DNA of 64,000 nucleotides from Gnetum montanum. Taxonomy: Eukaryota; Streptophyta; Gnetopsida; Gnetales; Gnetaceae. Location: positions 210,730 through 274,729 of the forward strand of contig MNCI01015627.1 in NCBI GenBank assembly GCA_015680685.1. The letters run 5' to 3'. The notes beneath the pieces are model-generated. The model had not been told where the DNA came from. It searched no databases and saw only the letters and a program-made list of their open reading frames with translations. Below, in pieces: positions 42,527 through 55,230 of the stretch; within the stretch, counting starts at the first letter, position 1; each line of letters begins with the position of its first letter. A program made the position numbers and the translations under genes.

Positions 42527-44444
42527 CTGCAGTCACACGGGCCAAGCGTTAGTAAGGTTGTTTTTAAAGTCAAGTTATACCTTACTACTTGCCTTTATTA
42601 ATGATCTTATGTTATCATGTGTGATAGTACCCAAAAGTATGTAATAATGAGTCCTGTGACATAGGTGGTTGCCATTTTAGTCTCTCGGTATACCTAAGGG
42701 TTAAATGATTTTTAGGCACAATTATTCTAAGTGTTAGAGTTAATTACCCTAAATGATGTCCTTTGGATGATGAAAAATTTCAAAAACTTTAAGCACTTTT
42801 TGGCAAGTGTCCCTCCCCCATGACTAAGCTAAACACTCTGGGTTCAAGTAGGTTCAAACGGAATTAAAATCGGAGTACTAGCGAGCGAGATAGAGTGAAA
42901 AAAGCAAGGGTTGCTCAATATCAAGTTGCAAAGAAAAATTTCAAAAACTCCCCCAATGTGAATGAAAAAATGATGCTAAGTGTTGTAGGGGGTCACCTAT
43001 TTATAGGTTACAGTGATGCGATATTGCATATGATACATTGCATACACGATATCACGTCCCTAGTGACATGAGACACCATGAAAATACCAACATTTTAAAG
43101 GATTTCCTTGAAATTAACGTTGGAAATTGAGGACATTGGCTATGATCAAGGGGTTCTAAGGCAATTTCATTAATTCGAGAGGCACAATTAATGATGATGG
43201 TGTGGATTTTATCAATAAAACCTTGGGTGGTAAGAAAAAGGTTATGTAATGGTACATAGGAACATTATTATTCAGAGGGATAGTAGGAGGGAAAGAACAT
43301 TATGAAAAATTATGCTAAGGGTAAGAAATGGTGTGTGTGAGTTATGTCATAAGTGAAAATTACAAAAAATTACACAAGCGGGTCCTCCCCAAAGAAGGTT
43401 TCAACCTATAATGCCCTTGTGTGACCACACTTAAAGTGTCCGTGGGCACTAGAAGGGTTAAATGTAGTTCACACTAACTCCACAAAACACACACATGTAA
43501 ATATCACTGAAATGAAATGAAAATTCTATGCTACATGGGACACGAGCTACAATTACATGAACAATGAGATGAAACAAACTATAGAAAGGGATCGTAGAGA
43601 TTGGGACATGAGTTAACTGACTGAGGGCACAATGAATCCTGCGTGAAAAGCATGATTAACATGTCATTAACCCATCGTTCCAAGATTAGGACCAAGTTCA
43701 TTCCTCTAATCAGTGACATCGCATTATTTCATCCCATGATGAGCAACTATGAGAGTACCATGACAACAAGGCATACGATCACTTGGCGTTTTGTTCAAGG
43801 GAGGAGTGCTTTTTATTTTATGGCACACTTTTTTTTTTCTTTTACTTCTCTCTCTTTTTTTTCTTCTTTATTGAAACTAGAGAAGCCACCAACCTTCAGG
43901 CATGGGTGCATGTCTTTCCAGTGGGACCCCCGAGAATAGCATTGGATTTTTGAGTGCCCTTTTTATTACTCTTACACCTATTTTTCATTAGATCTACAAG
44001 GATCTTAGCACAACCATGTTGCATGATAATGCCCATAGACGTCACTAAAGAGAATCCGCAAGTTCCCTTGATGTCACACCCTAATCATTCCCTCTTGGTC
44101 CATCCTTCTTCATTCTGGGTACAATGAACACAAAATTAATTTTAAGTTTCAAGAATTTCAAGAATATCACTGTACCCTTAAATAGAACCTCTTATTTGTA
44201 GAATGGATAAGTGGGTGTAATGGGCTCACTGTTACAAATAATTGATCACTCGAGACATGATAACATAAAACACACCTCAACCAACGATCCACATGAGTGT
44301 TTTATTCATAGATGAGATTACTTACAAAAATGTAAAAAGAGAAAAACAAAAAAAGATAAAAAGATAAAACAAAAGGTTGAAAAATGAAAAACTAGAAAAG
44401 AAAAAGTTGTAAATCAAAAGAAAAATAAAAAGTGATTATTAATC
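42527..44444. other. element B internal spacer
   Basis: Nothing coding recognised. A block near 43015-43075 repeats the GCGATATTGCA / ACGATATCACG words of the LTR. The T-rich run 43820-43870 is simple sequence. Confidence 0.5.
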
Positions 44445-46330
44445 CTACTTGTTAGTAGAATGAGGGATATCCCTCATAGCTAAATGGTTGAGGATGGCAA
44501 GGATTAATAATTGATGACGGGGATCCTTGCATGTTGGAAGTATTTTGGCTTGGTCATATTTACCCTGTTGGGTTTCAGACACTAGGTTATAATAAGTATA
44601 GTGGGGCAATTTATACGATGTAGTTCCTGGATAATGAGTTGACCCACTATGATATTTGGGACCTTTAGATGGTATGCAAGTATTGGGATGATGCCTCCCA
44701 TTTTTGTGTTCATTGGGCCGTATGGTTGTTGGAGTGTTAATTGGTGGCCTTGATGAAGTAACATGAGGCGTGGGGTTCGAAGATAAGGGTGCACGACAGT
44801 GTTGAGCTTGTGCTATGTTGGAGGATGTAGTGGCCTCAGAATTGTGTTGTCCCTTCTTATGGTTATGTTTAAAGAAAGAGCGCTTTTGATGTTGAGAAGG
44901 CTTTTCACTGCTATTGGTAGTAGCAGCACAAGTGGCGTTCGTGGGTTGTTGCTGTGGTGCAGGCACCTTAGGAAGAGTTGGTGGCACTGTAGAAGGAGGG
45001 AAAGGATGAGAATGTTGAAAATGAGGAGAAGTGTAGGATACACAAGGTGGTGGTTGTGTTGGAGGCATGGGTTGATAGTATTAAGGAGAATGGTATTGTG
45101 GTGAGATAAAGTGCGTTGGCCCGGTTGGAGAAACAGGGTGTTAAATAAGATAAGCATTTGGTTTCAGATGATATGAAGGGTGTCTCCAGTCTAGTGGTGG
45201 TCNGAATAAGATAAGCGTTTGGTTTCAGATGATATGAAGGGTGTCTCCAGTCTAGTGGTGGTCTCCCCCATGACTAGGATTGTTGCCACTTTGATTGAAC
45301 ATAGTATCTCTGTATGAACTTTGGATGTAACGTATTTCCCCAATGCTCATGTAAATGTAACAATATTGGGCATTAGCGCTTGGGGTGATCATATAGGCAT
45401 ATGTTGCATTCATACATATGATTGGCAGTTGAGCTCTTATTTTCTTTATCCCTTCTTTCTGATTGTCTAATGTTTTGTCTTGCTTCTTGGGTTGTCAAAA
45501 CTCTATCTCCAATAATGTTAATAACTTCTCCACACTTTTGATATGTCCATTCCAACATCTTATTGATCTTTGCCTCAACTTCCTCTAACCATTGTTGTAT
45601 TGGCACAGATGGTTCTTTCTCCTTGTGATAAGTTGATTTCTCCTTTTTATGATCATGGACCTTTGTTAAGTTGAGAGTCTGGTCCCGTTGATGTTTTTCA
45701 ACACTCTCCCATCTAGCCATTTCTCCTTCTTCTTTTGCTACCTACTTAATAAGCTCTTGGACTTGATGGGTTCGTAGTTCGTATAGTTGACCTTGGGCAT
45801 ACATTCCTAAGGTCTCTCTTGTTTCATTACATAGGCCATCAATGATATGGTACATTAGCCTTTCCTTAGAAAACCCATGGCCTAGATAGTTGTTCAATAG
45901 TGCACAATATCTTTCTAAGGCCATGTCCAAGGGTTCATGTTGTGCTTGTTTCCATCCTTGGATTTGTTTCCTCAAGGTTGACACTCTTGCGTAGGTTTGA
46001 TATTTTTTGTTAAAGACTTCTACCATTATTGACCAACGCTGTATTGAATTTGGTTTTAACGATCTATACCATACTTTTTCTTGGTCAACAAGTGTCATAG
46101 GATAGAGCTTAAGTTTTTTCCACCCGTTATCAATGTTGTTCCATGTATAGGCATTGTAGAAGGCTTGTAAATGTTGATGTAGATCTAAGTCATAGCCTTT
46201 TGAAAATTTAGGAAAGTTGTTTAAATCGAGCCTGGGTAGACGACTCTCTTTATGATGCCTACGGGAGATTCGAACAACCTTCTATATTTGCGTTAGGATT
46301 GTAGTGGCCAGTAGGGGTTCATTATCATTG
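44445..46330 (-). pseudogene. element B gag
   Basis: Structural protein. LDLNNFPKFSKGYDLD and LQAFYNAYTWNNIDNGWKK (about 46110-46240), then one open frame (45742-46098): WYRSLKPNSIQRWSIMVEVF, HEPLDMALERYCALLNNYLG, LGMYAQGQLYELRTHQVQEL, the Retrotrans_gag pattern W......si..W..l...F. Next a Lys/Glu-rich segment and a zinc knuckle CNICLYDHPKR.C (C-X2-C-X3-H-X4-C, about 45375-45415), then a Pro/Gln/His-rich C-terminus (44445-45068). The last part appears in another frame only because of a 61-base duplication at an N join (45144-45263); discounting it restores one frame, with a few stops left. Confidence 0.78.
45144..45263. repeat. duplication around single N (45203)
   Basis: 59 bases at 45144-45202 recur at 45205-45263 with one mismatch. 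Shift 61, not a multiple of three, so it breaks the gag frame artificially. Confidence 0.9.
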
Positions 46331-46616
46331 GATAAGTTATGCTTTCATGTGTTGGGATGACATGGTTTCCGTTCATGTTTATAAGAAACCCCTACTTTAG
46401 GTTGTGTACTCCAATCTTCACCATGATATAGTTTGTTGGTTCTCTAATGAACTTCCTCACTAAGTGTGGCATTGTCGTGATCTTGTAGGAGAGGCACTGT
46501 TGTAAGGTTGTGTGTGAATTACGTGTGAATTTTTATAATTATTTCTTTCTAAAAGATATATTGTTAAGTCCTTTACAGCGACCTTTTATGATATAACTAA
46601 TCTAGATAACTAGCAT

Positions 46617-46637
46617 AGTCCCCAACAAAGGCGCTAA
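46617..46637 (-). promoter_or_regulatory. element B primer-binding site, Asp-tRNA type
   Basis: The minus strand directly after the 5' LTR reads TTAGCGCCTTTGTTGGGGAC, close to TTGGCGCCGTTGCCGGGGA. Three of the four differences are C-to-T or G-to-A. Confidence 0.75.
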
Positions 46638-47487
46638 TGATGAGTGGCGAGATACCCCTACACTCAACCATATGAATACCAGCATTTTCACGCGTAATTC
46701 GGTTGAACTCTGTAGATGGACTAGTTGTGGCACCTAGATCATTAACCTTAGGTCACAGTTCGCTATCTTCCCACCTGGACTGGTATTAGCTTTGTCACGT
46801 ATGGTTTAGTCTAGAGTGAGGTGTATGATGTGTTCCTAATCTAATGCTACTCCTAAAGGCAATGGAAGGTAATATTAACTAAGCTAGGAGGAAAGGGTAA
46901 GAGAATCTAATCTAGCCTAAGTGTGATGAGCATCCATTCCTTGATTATCCGTACACATCTTGGACTTCATGCACGACTACAATTGGGATTACCAAGTGCA
47001 GATCCTAGGTACGCTATTGGGTTACCAAGTAGTCACACTTAAATTCTCATAATCAAGTTGTACTCATTCCACGTTCTAACGTGAGTTTAAGGGTGAGAGA
47101 GACTAATTAGGAGAGTAGTAAATAAAAATTAAATAAATAAATAAACAAAGTGAATGCTGCAATGATGAAGTAATCTCGATCTTTATTTTTGGTCATGTGC
47201 GTGTCCAAGTATGTCACACTTGAATAAAGGATGCCATACAATTACATTCACCACACTACGGGCATACACTAGAAAATAATCTAACTTTGGAGGGATCAAA
47301 CTGCCAGAGTCTAGCTACAATCTAACTCTAAAACTATGAAACAAGGGAGAGCTGCCTCTTATTTAGAGAACTGGCGACGGGCTGCGATATCGTGTACGCG
47401 ATATTGCAGGGAAAGATGTGATATCGCGTACACGATATTGCAGGGAAAGATGCAATATCGTGGTAGATGTGATATCGCGTCCCATCA
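46638..47487 (-). repeat. element B 5' LTR
   Basis: 850 bp. Longer than its partner because of a short palindrome-rich array near the outer end (47384-47480). Both LTRs share the block that reads CTTATTTA.AGAA.TGGCGA upstream of the array. Confidence 0.88.
47384..47480. repeat. GATATCGCG palindrome array in LTR
   Basis: About three units of roughly 35 bp, each with GATAT(C/T)GCG or its complement CGCGATAT and the spacer TGCAGGGAAAGATG. The other LTR has one short copy. Confidence 0.75.
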
Positions 47488-49700
47488 ATCATGAATATGT
47501 TATAAGATTTAGGCTTAAAGCTTTTGAGTCCATGGAGGATTAGAAGATTTATTATGAAAAAAAAAAAAACACTTCATAAGCTTGGGTTTTGATTGAGAGG
47601 TAATATGATTTGAGACATTGTCAATAGGATCATAGTAGAAATAGCCTTTAAGAAGGAAAAGCTCATATTCAAGGGAAATCTGAAGTATTTCATTGACATT
47701 ACTATAAAGAAAAGCTATGAAATATATGGTATCCATGAGTTTTCAATGTCAAAGTTTAAGACCAAGTAGTAGAACAAGAACAACATTAATGGAAAGATCC
47801 TTTAGCATCAAAAAATTGGAAAAATCATCAAGCTTTTAAGATAACTCACCAAAGCATGGGTTTATTGGTGTAGCATTCTTGACATTAATAAGCTTAGATT
47901 CCTTCATCATATTTTTATTTCATTTTTTAATTTGTATGCTTGGATGGATATAAATAGTGTAGAGGAATAGCATATTTGGATTATAGCTATAGTAAATAAT
48001 AAAAAGCTTTTATTTTTTCTTTAAAAAATGAATGATTTCCTTCAACATATCCTTTTTGAGATTCATGAAGAAGGGGTATAATTTAACTTGAGCTTATTTT
48101 TTTTGGATATAATCATGAGTGAGGTTCAAAACCTTGAGAGAATGTAACCCATTATGCTTAGTTATCAAGCCCAACATAGGTCTAGGCCAAAAGATTCTTA
48201 TTGTGTTACCTCATAATTTATCAAAAAAATTATTAAGATCCCTAGGTGTTGAAATTTTTGATGAATTGTGCCAATCTAATACTATATAACTTTTTTCTAG
48301 GAGCAAAACTATTAAGGGTAAAGCTCAAATTATTAATGAAATTTAGAAAAAACGTAAGAAAACTGTATTTTTGTATGTAACATACAGAGTGATTTTGATA
48401 GTAGGGTTTGAAGGATAAGTGTATAACTTACCTAAATTTATAACTCTTTATTTAGCAACTTTTGAGGTTGGAAGACAAATGAGAAAGAGCCAACTGAGAC
48501 ATGGTTACATGCACAAAAAGGTTTTTATTTTAAGTTTGGCTTTTGAGAATTCATCAATTTAGGATATCTAAAAGAAGTATCAAAAAATTATTTAAATCAA
48601 TATGTTTATGTAGCCTATCTAACTAGAGATTACAATTTGATGAAGCTTAAAAGGTTTGATTACCCAGACAAGACAAATGTAGTTTATTAGTAGGCTATGG
48701 ATAAAGTCATAAATAAAGCTAAGAAGGAGTTTATAGGAGATCCTAGAAGAAGTCTATCCATGACATTAATAGAAGCAATTTGTGATAAGTCTAGCTTGAA
48801 GACTTGGTGATGGATAGAGTAGAGAACATGCATTAGCTTATGAATTTTTAGAATAATAAACATTGATCATAGAGGAAATTTATCTTTCTTGGGAAATGGA
48901 AAGTCGAGAAGAAGCTTTTACATATCTAAATTTTCCTCTAAATATTCCTTTTAAATCTCTTTCTATTGCTTATCTTTCATTTGATTGGATTTAAACATTC
49001 CTCTAGATCATGATTGAACAGGATAGAGCAATTGTCAAAGAGTTTAAGTTTTATGAAGATAATATCAACAAGATCTTATTTCAATTAATGTAGTTGACTT
49101 ATAATTATGTAACAACCTCAACTTGGCTATAAGCAGGTTAAGCTCGAGGTAGAGTGAAGGGATCTATTTGGGGAGAGGAAGAACATTGCTAGAGAAAACA
49201 AAAGAATTGTAAATTGTAAGACAATGACATTTTAAGAATGTTTTAGTTTTCTTAGTTTTAAAACCTGTAAGTTTTTTAAGCTTGCTTTTATTTTGTTACT
49301 TAGCTTAGTTTTTCATTTTATCTTATGTAGGGCTTAATAATTTTGTAACAAGTAACTTGTTCTAAGTATAACTTGATGGTTACCTTGTTATTGCTTTTTC
49401 ATAGAATTGAATATCTCCATTTGATTGCTCACTCTTGATTGATTTAAGCTCTAAAACACCACTAAAAAAATTCATGTTGGAACTCATAACCATCACCATT
49501 TAATTTGAGGTAGGATTTCATTGTAAAATGTGAGATTAACAATTCACAGGTTTCAATATTGCATACTTTAACTTATTAGGACTAAAAAATTCCTTGTAAG
49601 TTGTTATTGCCTCATTTCCCAAGTGGAAAAAGTTATGTCATGCATGTATTTGTGCTTGGAAAGGTTGAAAATGCCTTGGGAATTGTCAAATTTGGATTTT
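47488..49700. other. AT-rich stretch, no gene recognised
   Basis: No family recognised on either strand. Semi-open stretches, for example 48600-48830 on the plus strand, may be old coding sequence but match nothing I know. Confidence 0.35.
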
Positions 49701-49739
49701 TCGTGGATTTTCTGTTGGTCAAAGCAATTAATACACTGG

Positions 49740-51290
49740 AACCACTTGTAGCCAGTGTAGTAATTGTTGAGCTTTGATTTTCACAGCAAGGATAGTGTAG
49801 TTTTCATAGGGCCCAGTGTATCTTTTCCTCAGCTAGTGTAGTTTTTGTGAAGGTAGCATATTTTTTAGGGCAACATACCTTTTATAGCACCCAATGTATT
49901 TTTGATGGCCTTTATGCATCGAACTTACCAAAAATAAAAATAAAAACATTAAAGTTGATGGCTTACCACACCTACAAGTTGCGGCAATCTGTCCAAAATC
50001 ATGATAGAAAATTTGCAAGACTAGATTAGACACCAATAGATTATTTAAGCCAAGTTTCAACACATTGAAAAGAATTTTTGGCAAAAATCTACATTTAGCT
50101 AAGCATAGAGACTCTCAAAGCACTGTAGAGCATCAAAATGTCCAACAACCTAGCACCCATTTTCAACACCCACCAAGTAGATTCAACATTGGAGAAAGAG
50201 TAAGGAGCTATTGGAGCACCACTTTGGAGCATTTGGATCATGTAGCTGACTATAGGATGTACTTTGCCGGTTCAACCAAACTCCAAGAATCTCCTACACA
50301 ACCCTTTGTGCATCTTAAGCACAAAACTTGTACTTTCTTGAACTTTTTTATGTGTAACATTTTATTAATTTAATAAAATTCATAGTTCATTTGTTTGGTG
50401 CAAGTTTATTTTTCTATTTATTTTGGTTAAATCTACATTTTACATTAAATTTATGTGCACCATTTTTACAATTTGTAAGTCCCTAGGTGATCGACAAGAC
50501 TATCTAGGGTGCTTTGAATCCCTTTTTCAAGGCCTATGGGATTTGTAGTTAAATTGTTTTGCCTAGAATTTTTGGTTTTCTAGTACAAAAATTTTCAGGT
50601 GTTACAGTTTCTAAAGAAAGAAGTGCCTATGCCCAAGTTCTTCATCTAATCTTATTCTACCCTTGTTTGATTATTTGTTATGATTACTGCCTACTTTCAT
50701 TTTCGTTAAAACTTTTGCATTTTTGCTAAGAAGATTTCCCAGGAACCAAATGCAGCCACCCATTCCATTGTAGTTTATACCCAGTGTATTTTTGCAGTCG
50801 GTTTAGGTGTTGTTGTAAATTTCACAATAATTGTTGGACTTTTGAAAGCCATCATATTTTTCAGTGCAACCTGCAAATATTTATTTTTCAAAACTTGGCA
50901 TTTGAATTTTCCAAATGTCAACATATCTTTTACAACCACTACCCACTTGCAATGACAATAAATGTTCTATTGGCCTTCTCTTGCAAGTCTAGTCTAGTTT
51001 TCAAGATTAGTTTATGTTTTCTTAGCAAAACCATGACACTTGCTTCCACAAAGCTAGCATACTTTTCCCAAAACACCCAACAGATATTTGGTAAACCACT
51101 ACATCTATCATCACCACACCAATACCCAGTGTATTTTTCCATAGGAAAAATATCCTAGCATATTTTTTTTCTTCTACAAGGCAAACCAAACTTGTGTTTC
51201 TATATTTCTTCTTGGAAACACAATGTATCTTTATGTTTCAAAGCCAAAACTAGTATATTTCTTGCAAATAGGAACATATCTTTTCACTAT
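49740..51290 (+). repeat. region rich in AGTGTATTTTT / AGCATATTTTT motifs
   Basis: At least 15 short words of the form (C/T)NNAGTGTATTTTT, TAGCATATTTTT or CAACATATCTTTT, clustered at 49745-49910 and 50775-51290. The same core recurs in the array at 61800-63180. An intervening part (50040-50350) has a TTATTTAAGCC TATA-like word. It may be LTR of the gag-pro element downstream, but ends were not found. Confidence 0.5.
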
Positions 51291-51659
51291 CGTTTGTGTG
51301 GAGTAGATACACTACCAACAAAAAACTAAATAAACAACAACATACTACCTTCAACATTATTTTATATTAATTTTTACCAGAAATCATTGCAGTGTAGGCC
51401 CCTATTCCTTGCACTCTAAAATCCAAAATGTCAAAACTTATTAATATTTAGTTTTATTAGTGTAGTGCATAGCAGTGTCATTGTTACTTGCATTGCAGCT
51501 GTAGTTGTAGTTGAATCATTCTTCATAGCTAAAACCATTTATACTTTGGGTAGTTCCACTTGTTAGAAATTTTAATTTAAAATTAAATTAAACAATTAGT
51601 TAATGCCTTTTAGAAAGTCAATTGTATTGCCAACTAACTTGATCAATATGGTCACAAAC

Positions 51660-54600
51660 TAGGATGTTGTACGTGTGTATGATCCTAAGGACCTTACTAT
51701 TGTTGACCATAGGAAATTGCTTAAATAGAGGAACCAAAGCCCAAATTTTTCTATCATAAATGAAGAATATTATAATTTCATATGTGCCAAAATCCAAGCT
51801 ACCCTACTCATTTGACACACCAAATCTGAACGTAAGGGTGAGTTTGAGTTGATTCATAGGAATAGGAAGGAGTACATCCATTCTCCTTATGATAAAATAA
51901 AACTTACTAAAATGCACATGCACATATTGGATCAATTGATTGAGATGAATGAGTTAAGTGAGGAGGTTAACTGAGAAAGCCACCATGAGGAACATGATGA
52001 ATTTGAGATTGAAATAGAGCCTAACAACTTCATAGGGAGCCTTTTTTTAATAATCATCTCCCCAAGCCCCTACGCCAAGTTCATCTTCTCCTACCTCTTC
52101 TATGGGGTAGGTTCCTTAATCCTCATCTCCTCATGCCTATCCTACCATATTTGGATCAACACCTATTATAGCTACCCACAAGGTACAACCCGTGTCATAG
52201 TCAGCCTCACTTTTCTCATCCATGCCATTTGCTATGTAGCCCTACTCTACATGACCATCACTTGTGGTGTTCATTATAGTTCATCCATGTTCCATCCCAG
52301 TCAACCCCTTAGTGGGGCCTTAAGTGATCCAAGCATCACATACACCATTTTTCCTTTTTGTCCTCCAAATACCAACATAAACATCATTTTCATTATTTAG
52401 CCCCCTACAATAATGATGACTTAACCTTTACCATCCTTACCATTATCCATCATGAGGCCACAAGCCTTCCAACTTACTCCACAATCCTTTGTATAGATCC
52501 TCTAACCTACTAGAATGCCCAAGGCTTGGATGAGGTCTTCCAAATGATCCAAGACCTTATAGAAGAGCTACGTAAGCTCAAAGCTTCAACTTCACAGATG
52601 GTTAAAATAATGAACTTTAATCAAGATGATCCTATTAGTCTAGCCATCCCACAAATTAATCTTCCCCTAAGCATTCCCATACTATATTCACCAAATAGAA
52701 TGATAATGGTGATCTAAATGCATACCTCACCACCTTATGTTTTGAGTGCCTATTGCTACAAGCCTGGCCTCACACAATCATGCAAATATTCCCTATGTCT
52801 CATACTAGGAAAGCCTTAGATTGGTACCATGCATTACTTGGTAGATCTGTCACCTCACTAGAAGACTTAATTTCATATTTTGTGAATCTTTTAAAGTATA
52901 ACTTGAAACTAGATACCACCTTGGACCAATTCATGAAGATGAAATAGAAGCCTCTTAAACTTGTGCAGAAGTTCATCCAAGTATAGAATGCTCTACTTAA
53001 CAAGATTCCTAAACCAATAGTTGAAATTCACCTTTTGGCCTTCTTCAAGGGGAAAGTCAATAATTTCATCAAGTCTAAACTATATTATTTAGATCCATGG
53101 TTCCTCAGGTAGGATTTCTTACAAACTAAAAACATAGAAGATGTTGTTGAAGCCAGCCATGACCCCACCTATGTAGCATACAAAAACTAACACACATGGA
53201 AGGAAAAATAGAGGGAGAAATCAAACCATGTGACCATGGTCACTGTGGCCAAAGAAAAGAAGACAACATAAGGACCAAAAACAAGCCAACCCAAGGTTCT
53301 TATCACAACTAATTATCCATTAACATTGGAGGCCTCTGCATCAAACCATGGAAGGCATAACTTTGAAAGGAAGAATTGGTTAAAGTACATTAAATTTTCA
53401 TTAAAACCATCATAACTCCTTGATTAGTTGCTTATGAGTGGCCATATTGAATATATATAAATGATTGAGAATGCCCGTAATAGACATGATTGATTGTGAA
53501 AAATTGCTAAGGATGCCACTCTGGAAACCAATGATGATCCACCGGTACCTAAGTACTTCAAACTTGACTAATTTTGCCACTATCATTAGATGCCAGGTCA
53601 AGATATTGATTTTTGTTTATCCTTGAAGGATGACTTACAAAAGATGATAGATAATGGAGAGCTAGTGCTCAATGTGTCCAACCTAGTTAGGACACAACAC
53701 TAGTCAATGAAGGTCTATAAAGACTTATTGAATGCAAACAATATTCCATACATGATAGTAGCATTCAACATGAGTAACAACCCTAGACCTGATAGGGAGT
53801 CCTTTGTGATTTGGGTACCTCCTCATGATGAAAGGAACTCTTCAACTTCATCTAGTTCAAGGACTTCTTTTTTTGTAAGGATATCATCACCAATGCCTTT
53901 ATCATTAGAGTTCCCCTCCCACTACAACCAAACCTACAACTCAAATTGACCAACATCCTCCTATGGTAGCTAATGTAATGACTTCTTTGTAGCCTAACAA
54001 TAAGAAATCACCTACCAAACAATGCAAGAAGTCTACACAAATCTAAGGCCAAAGATAATAAGTAGGAAAAGGCTTGGAAGGAGGTGGGCACACTAAAGCC
54101 CACACCCATTTCCACCATTTCTATGAACTCTAATGCTCAAAGTGCCTTAACTAGTTAACCAAGGGAGGATCCAACGCAATAAGAGAAGGGAAAGGAAGCT
54201 AAAACACAAATATTGAAGCATGAAGTTTGCATATTGGGGTAAATGGAGGAAGTCAAAGTTAGCAAAAATGAGAAACCAACCACCAATGATAAGGACTTTC
54301 TCAATGTCATGGAATAGGTGAAACAATACTTAAAACAAATGAACACTTCATTGAGCTTGTATGACCTAGTAATGACTTCCTTTGCTCACTATGAAGCCTT
54401 AGTAAAGATGTTGATTTTAATTCCTGTTAGTGAGGACATTCCCACTAATGAAGAGCCCATCCATGCTGTGATGCTACCACCATCACCTAGGGAAGAAATG
54501 AAGTCAACTGCACTAGTGTTTCCTAACAGCAAATTCAAAATCAATCCCTAGGATGACAAGACAACAAGGGCCCCTCTCTTCATAACTATAAGGGTTGGGT

Positions 54601-55230
54601 AATACAAAGTGCATAGGGTGCATGTTAATGATGGGCTAGCAACCAATGTCATACCTTACACTATTGGCCTAGTAGAACACATGTAAAACACTTCCACCTC
54701 TACTCTACAATCATTTAATAGATTACGAGTTGCAGTAAAAGGCTTAATTTCTTTAGACTTTGTAGCAGGGGAGCAATTCCCCATAACAATGAACTTGTTG
54801 GTGTTGGAAGAGACACTAGGATTAAATTTTAACTTGGGGAGGCCTTGGTTTCCTCAATGACAAGTGGTTTCCTCAATGACAAGTAGTTTCCTCCTCCATC
54901 CACCAAGATGTTCACCTTCTTTATGAGGGAGTTAAGATAATTATTCATGACAACAATGTAGTTCCCTTAGCAGTCAATAAAGTTGACATAGAGAAAGGGT
55001 CCAAAGTGGAGTTTCAAGAAGAAACTCCTACTATCAAGCATGAAGTTGAGAAGCCCAATAGAGTAGATGAGGCTCAAATTGTCAACAATCAAACCATGGA
55101 TGCATCATAGGAAGAGCTCCCATTCAATGTAGTTACCAAGGAAAATGGGGAGTACAAAATTATGCGACAGAGACCCTACATCATTCTTAATCTCCCAAAG
55201 TTTAGGAAAGAATTGCACAATTAATGTATG
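51660..55230 (+). pseudogene. Ty3/gypsy-type gag-protease, no RT
   Basis: Capsid blocks LNAYLTTLCFECLLLQAWPH, RKALDWYHALLGRSVTSLED, LLKYNLKLDTTLDQFMKMK and KPLKLVQKFIQVWNALLNK-like (52713-53000) match plant gypsy gag (A..WY..L....i.s..dL...F...y.yn.d....rd.L..m.qk..Esf.eY.qRWr..A). Then a His/Cys segment FCHYH.MPGQDIDFCLSLKD (53567-53630) and QKMIDNGELVL. The protease region follows: PLFITIRVG.YKVHRVHVND and GLATNVIPYT (54572-54665), FNRLRVAVKGLISLDFVAGE and LGLNFNLGRPWFP (54715-54860). The active-site DTG is changed to NDG. A 19-bp tandem duplication at 54847-54884 shifts the frame after LGRPW. No RT follows. Confidence 0.8.
54847..54884 (+). repeat. 19-bp tandem duplication
   Basis: GGTTTCCTCAATGACAAGT occurs twice in a row just after the LGRPW block of the protease and shifts the frame. 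Confidence 0.9.

Larger units (their letters stand above)
38712..47487 (-). mobile_element. element B: LTR retrotransposon with gag and extra ORF, no pol
   Basis: An 8.8-kb element read on the minus strand. Its LTRs are 46638-47487 (5') and 38712-39475 (3'), both with TGATGAG...CATCA ends in plus view. Flanks ATCAA (38707-38711) and ATCAT (47488-47492) are a duplication with one mismatch. An Asp-tRNA type primer site and a G-rich tract before the 3' LTR are present. Coding: gag (46330-44445), then a non-coding spacer, then a long ORF (42526-39642) with a coiled coil. No protease, RT, RNase H or integrase motif was found, so it must depend on another element, as LARD or TR-GAG type elements do. 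Confidence 0.85.

Noticed and set aside
44445-45068. Extensin-like proline-rich cell-wall protein
   Set aside because: No signal peptide or SPPPP repeats, and it is the C-terminus of element B gag once the assembly duplication is discounted.
47515-47736. Minus-strand frame of 73 codons after element B
   Set aside because: Compositionally ordinary, no motif, and short enough to occur by chance in AT-rich DNA.
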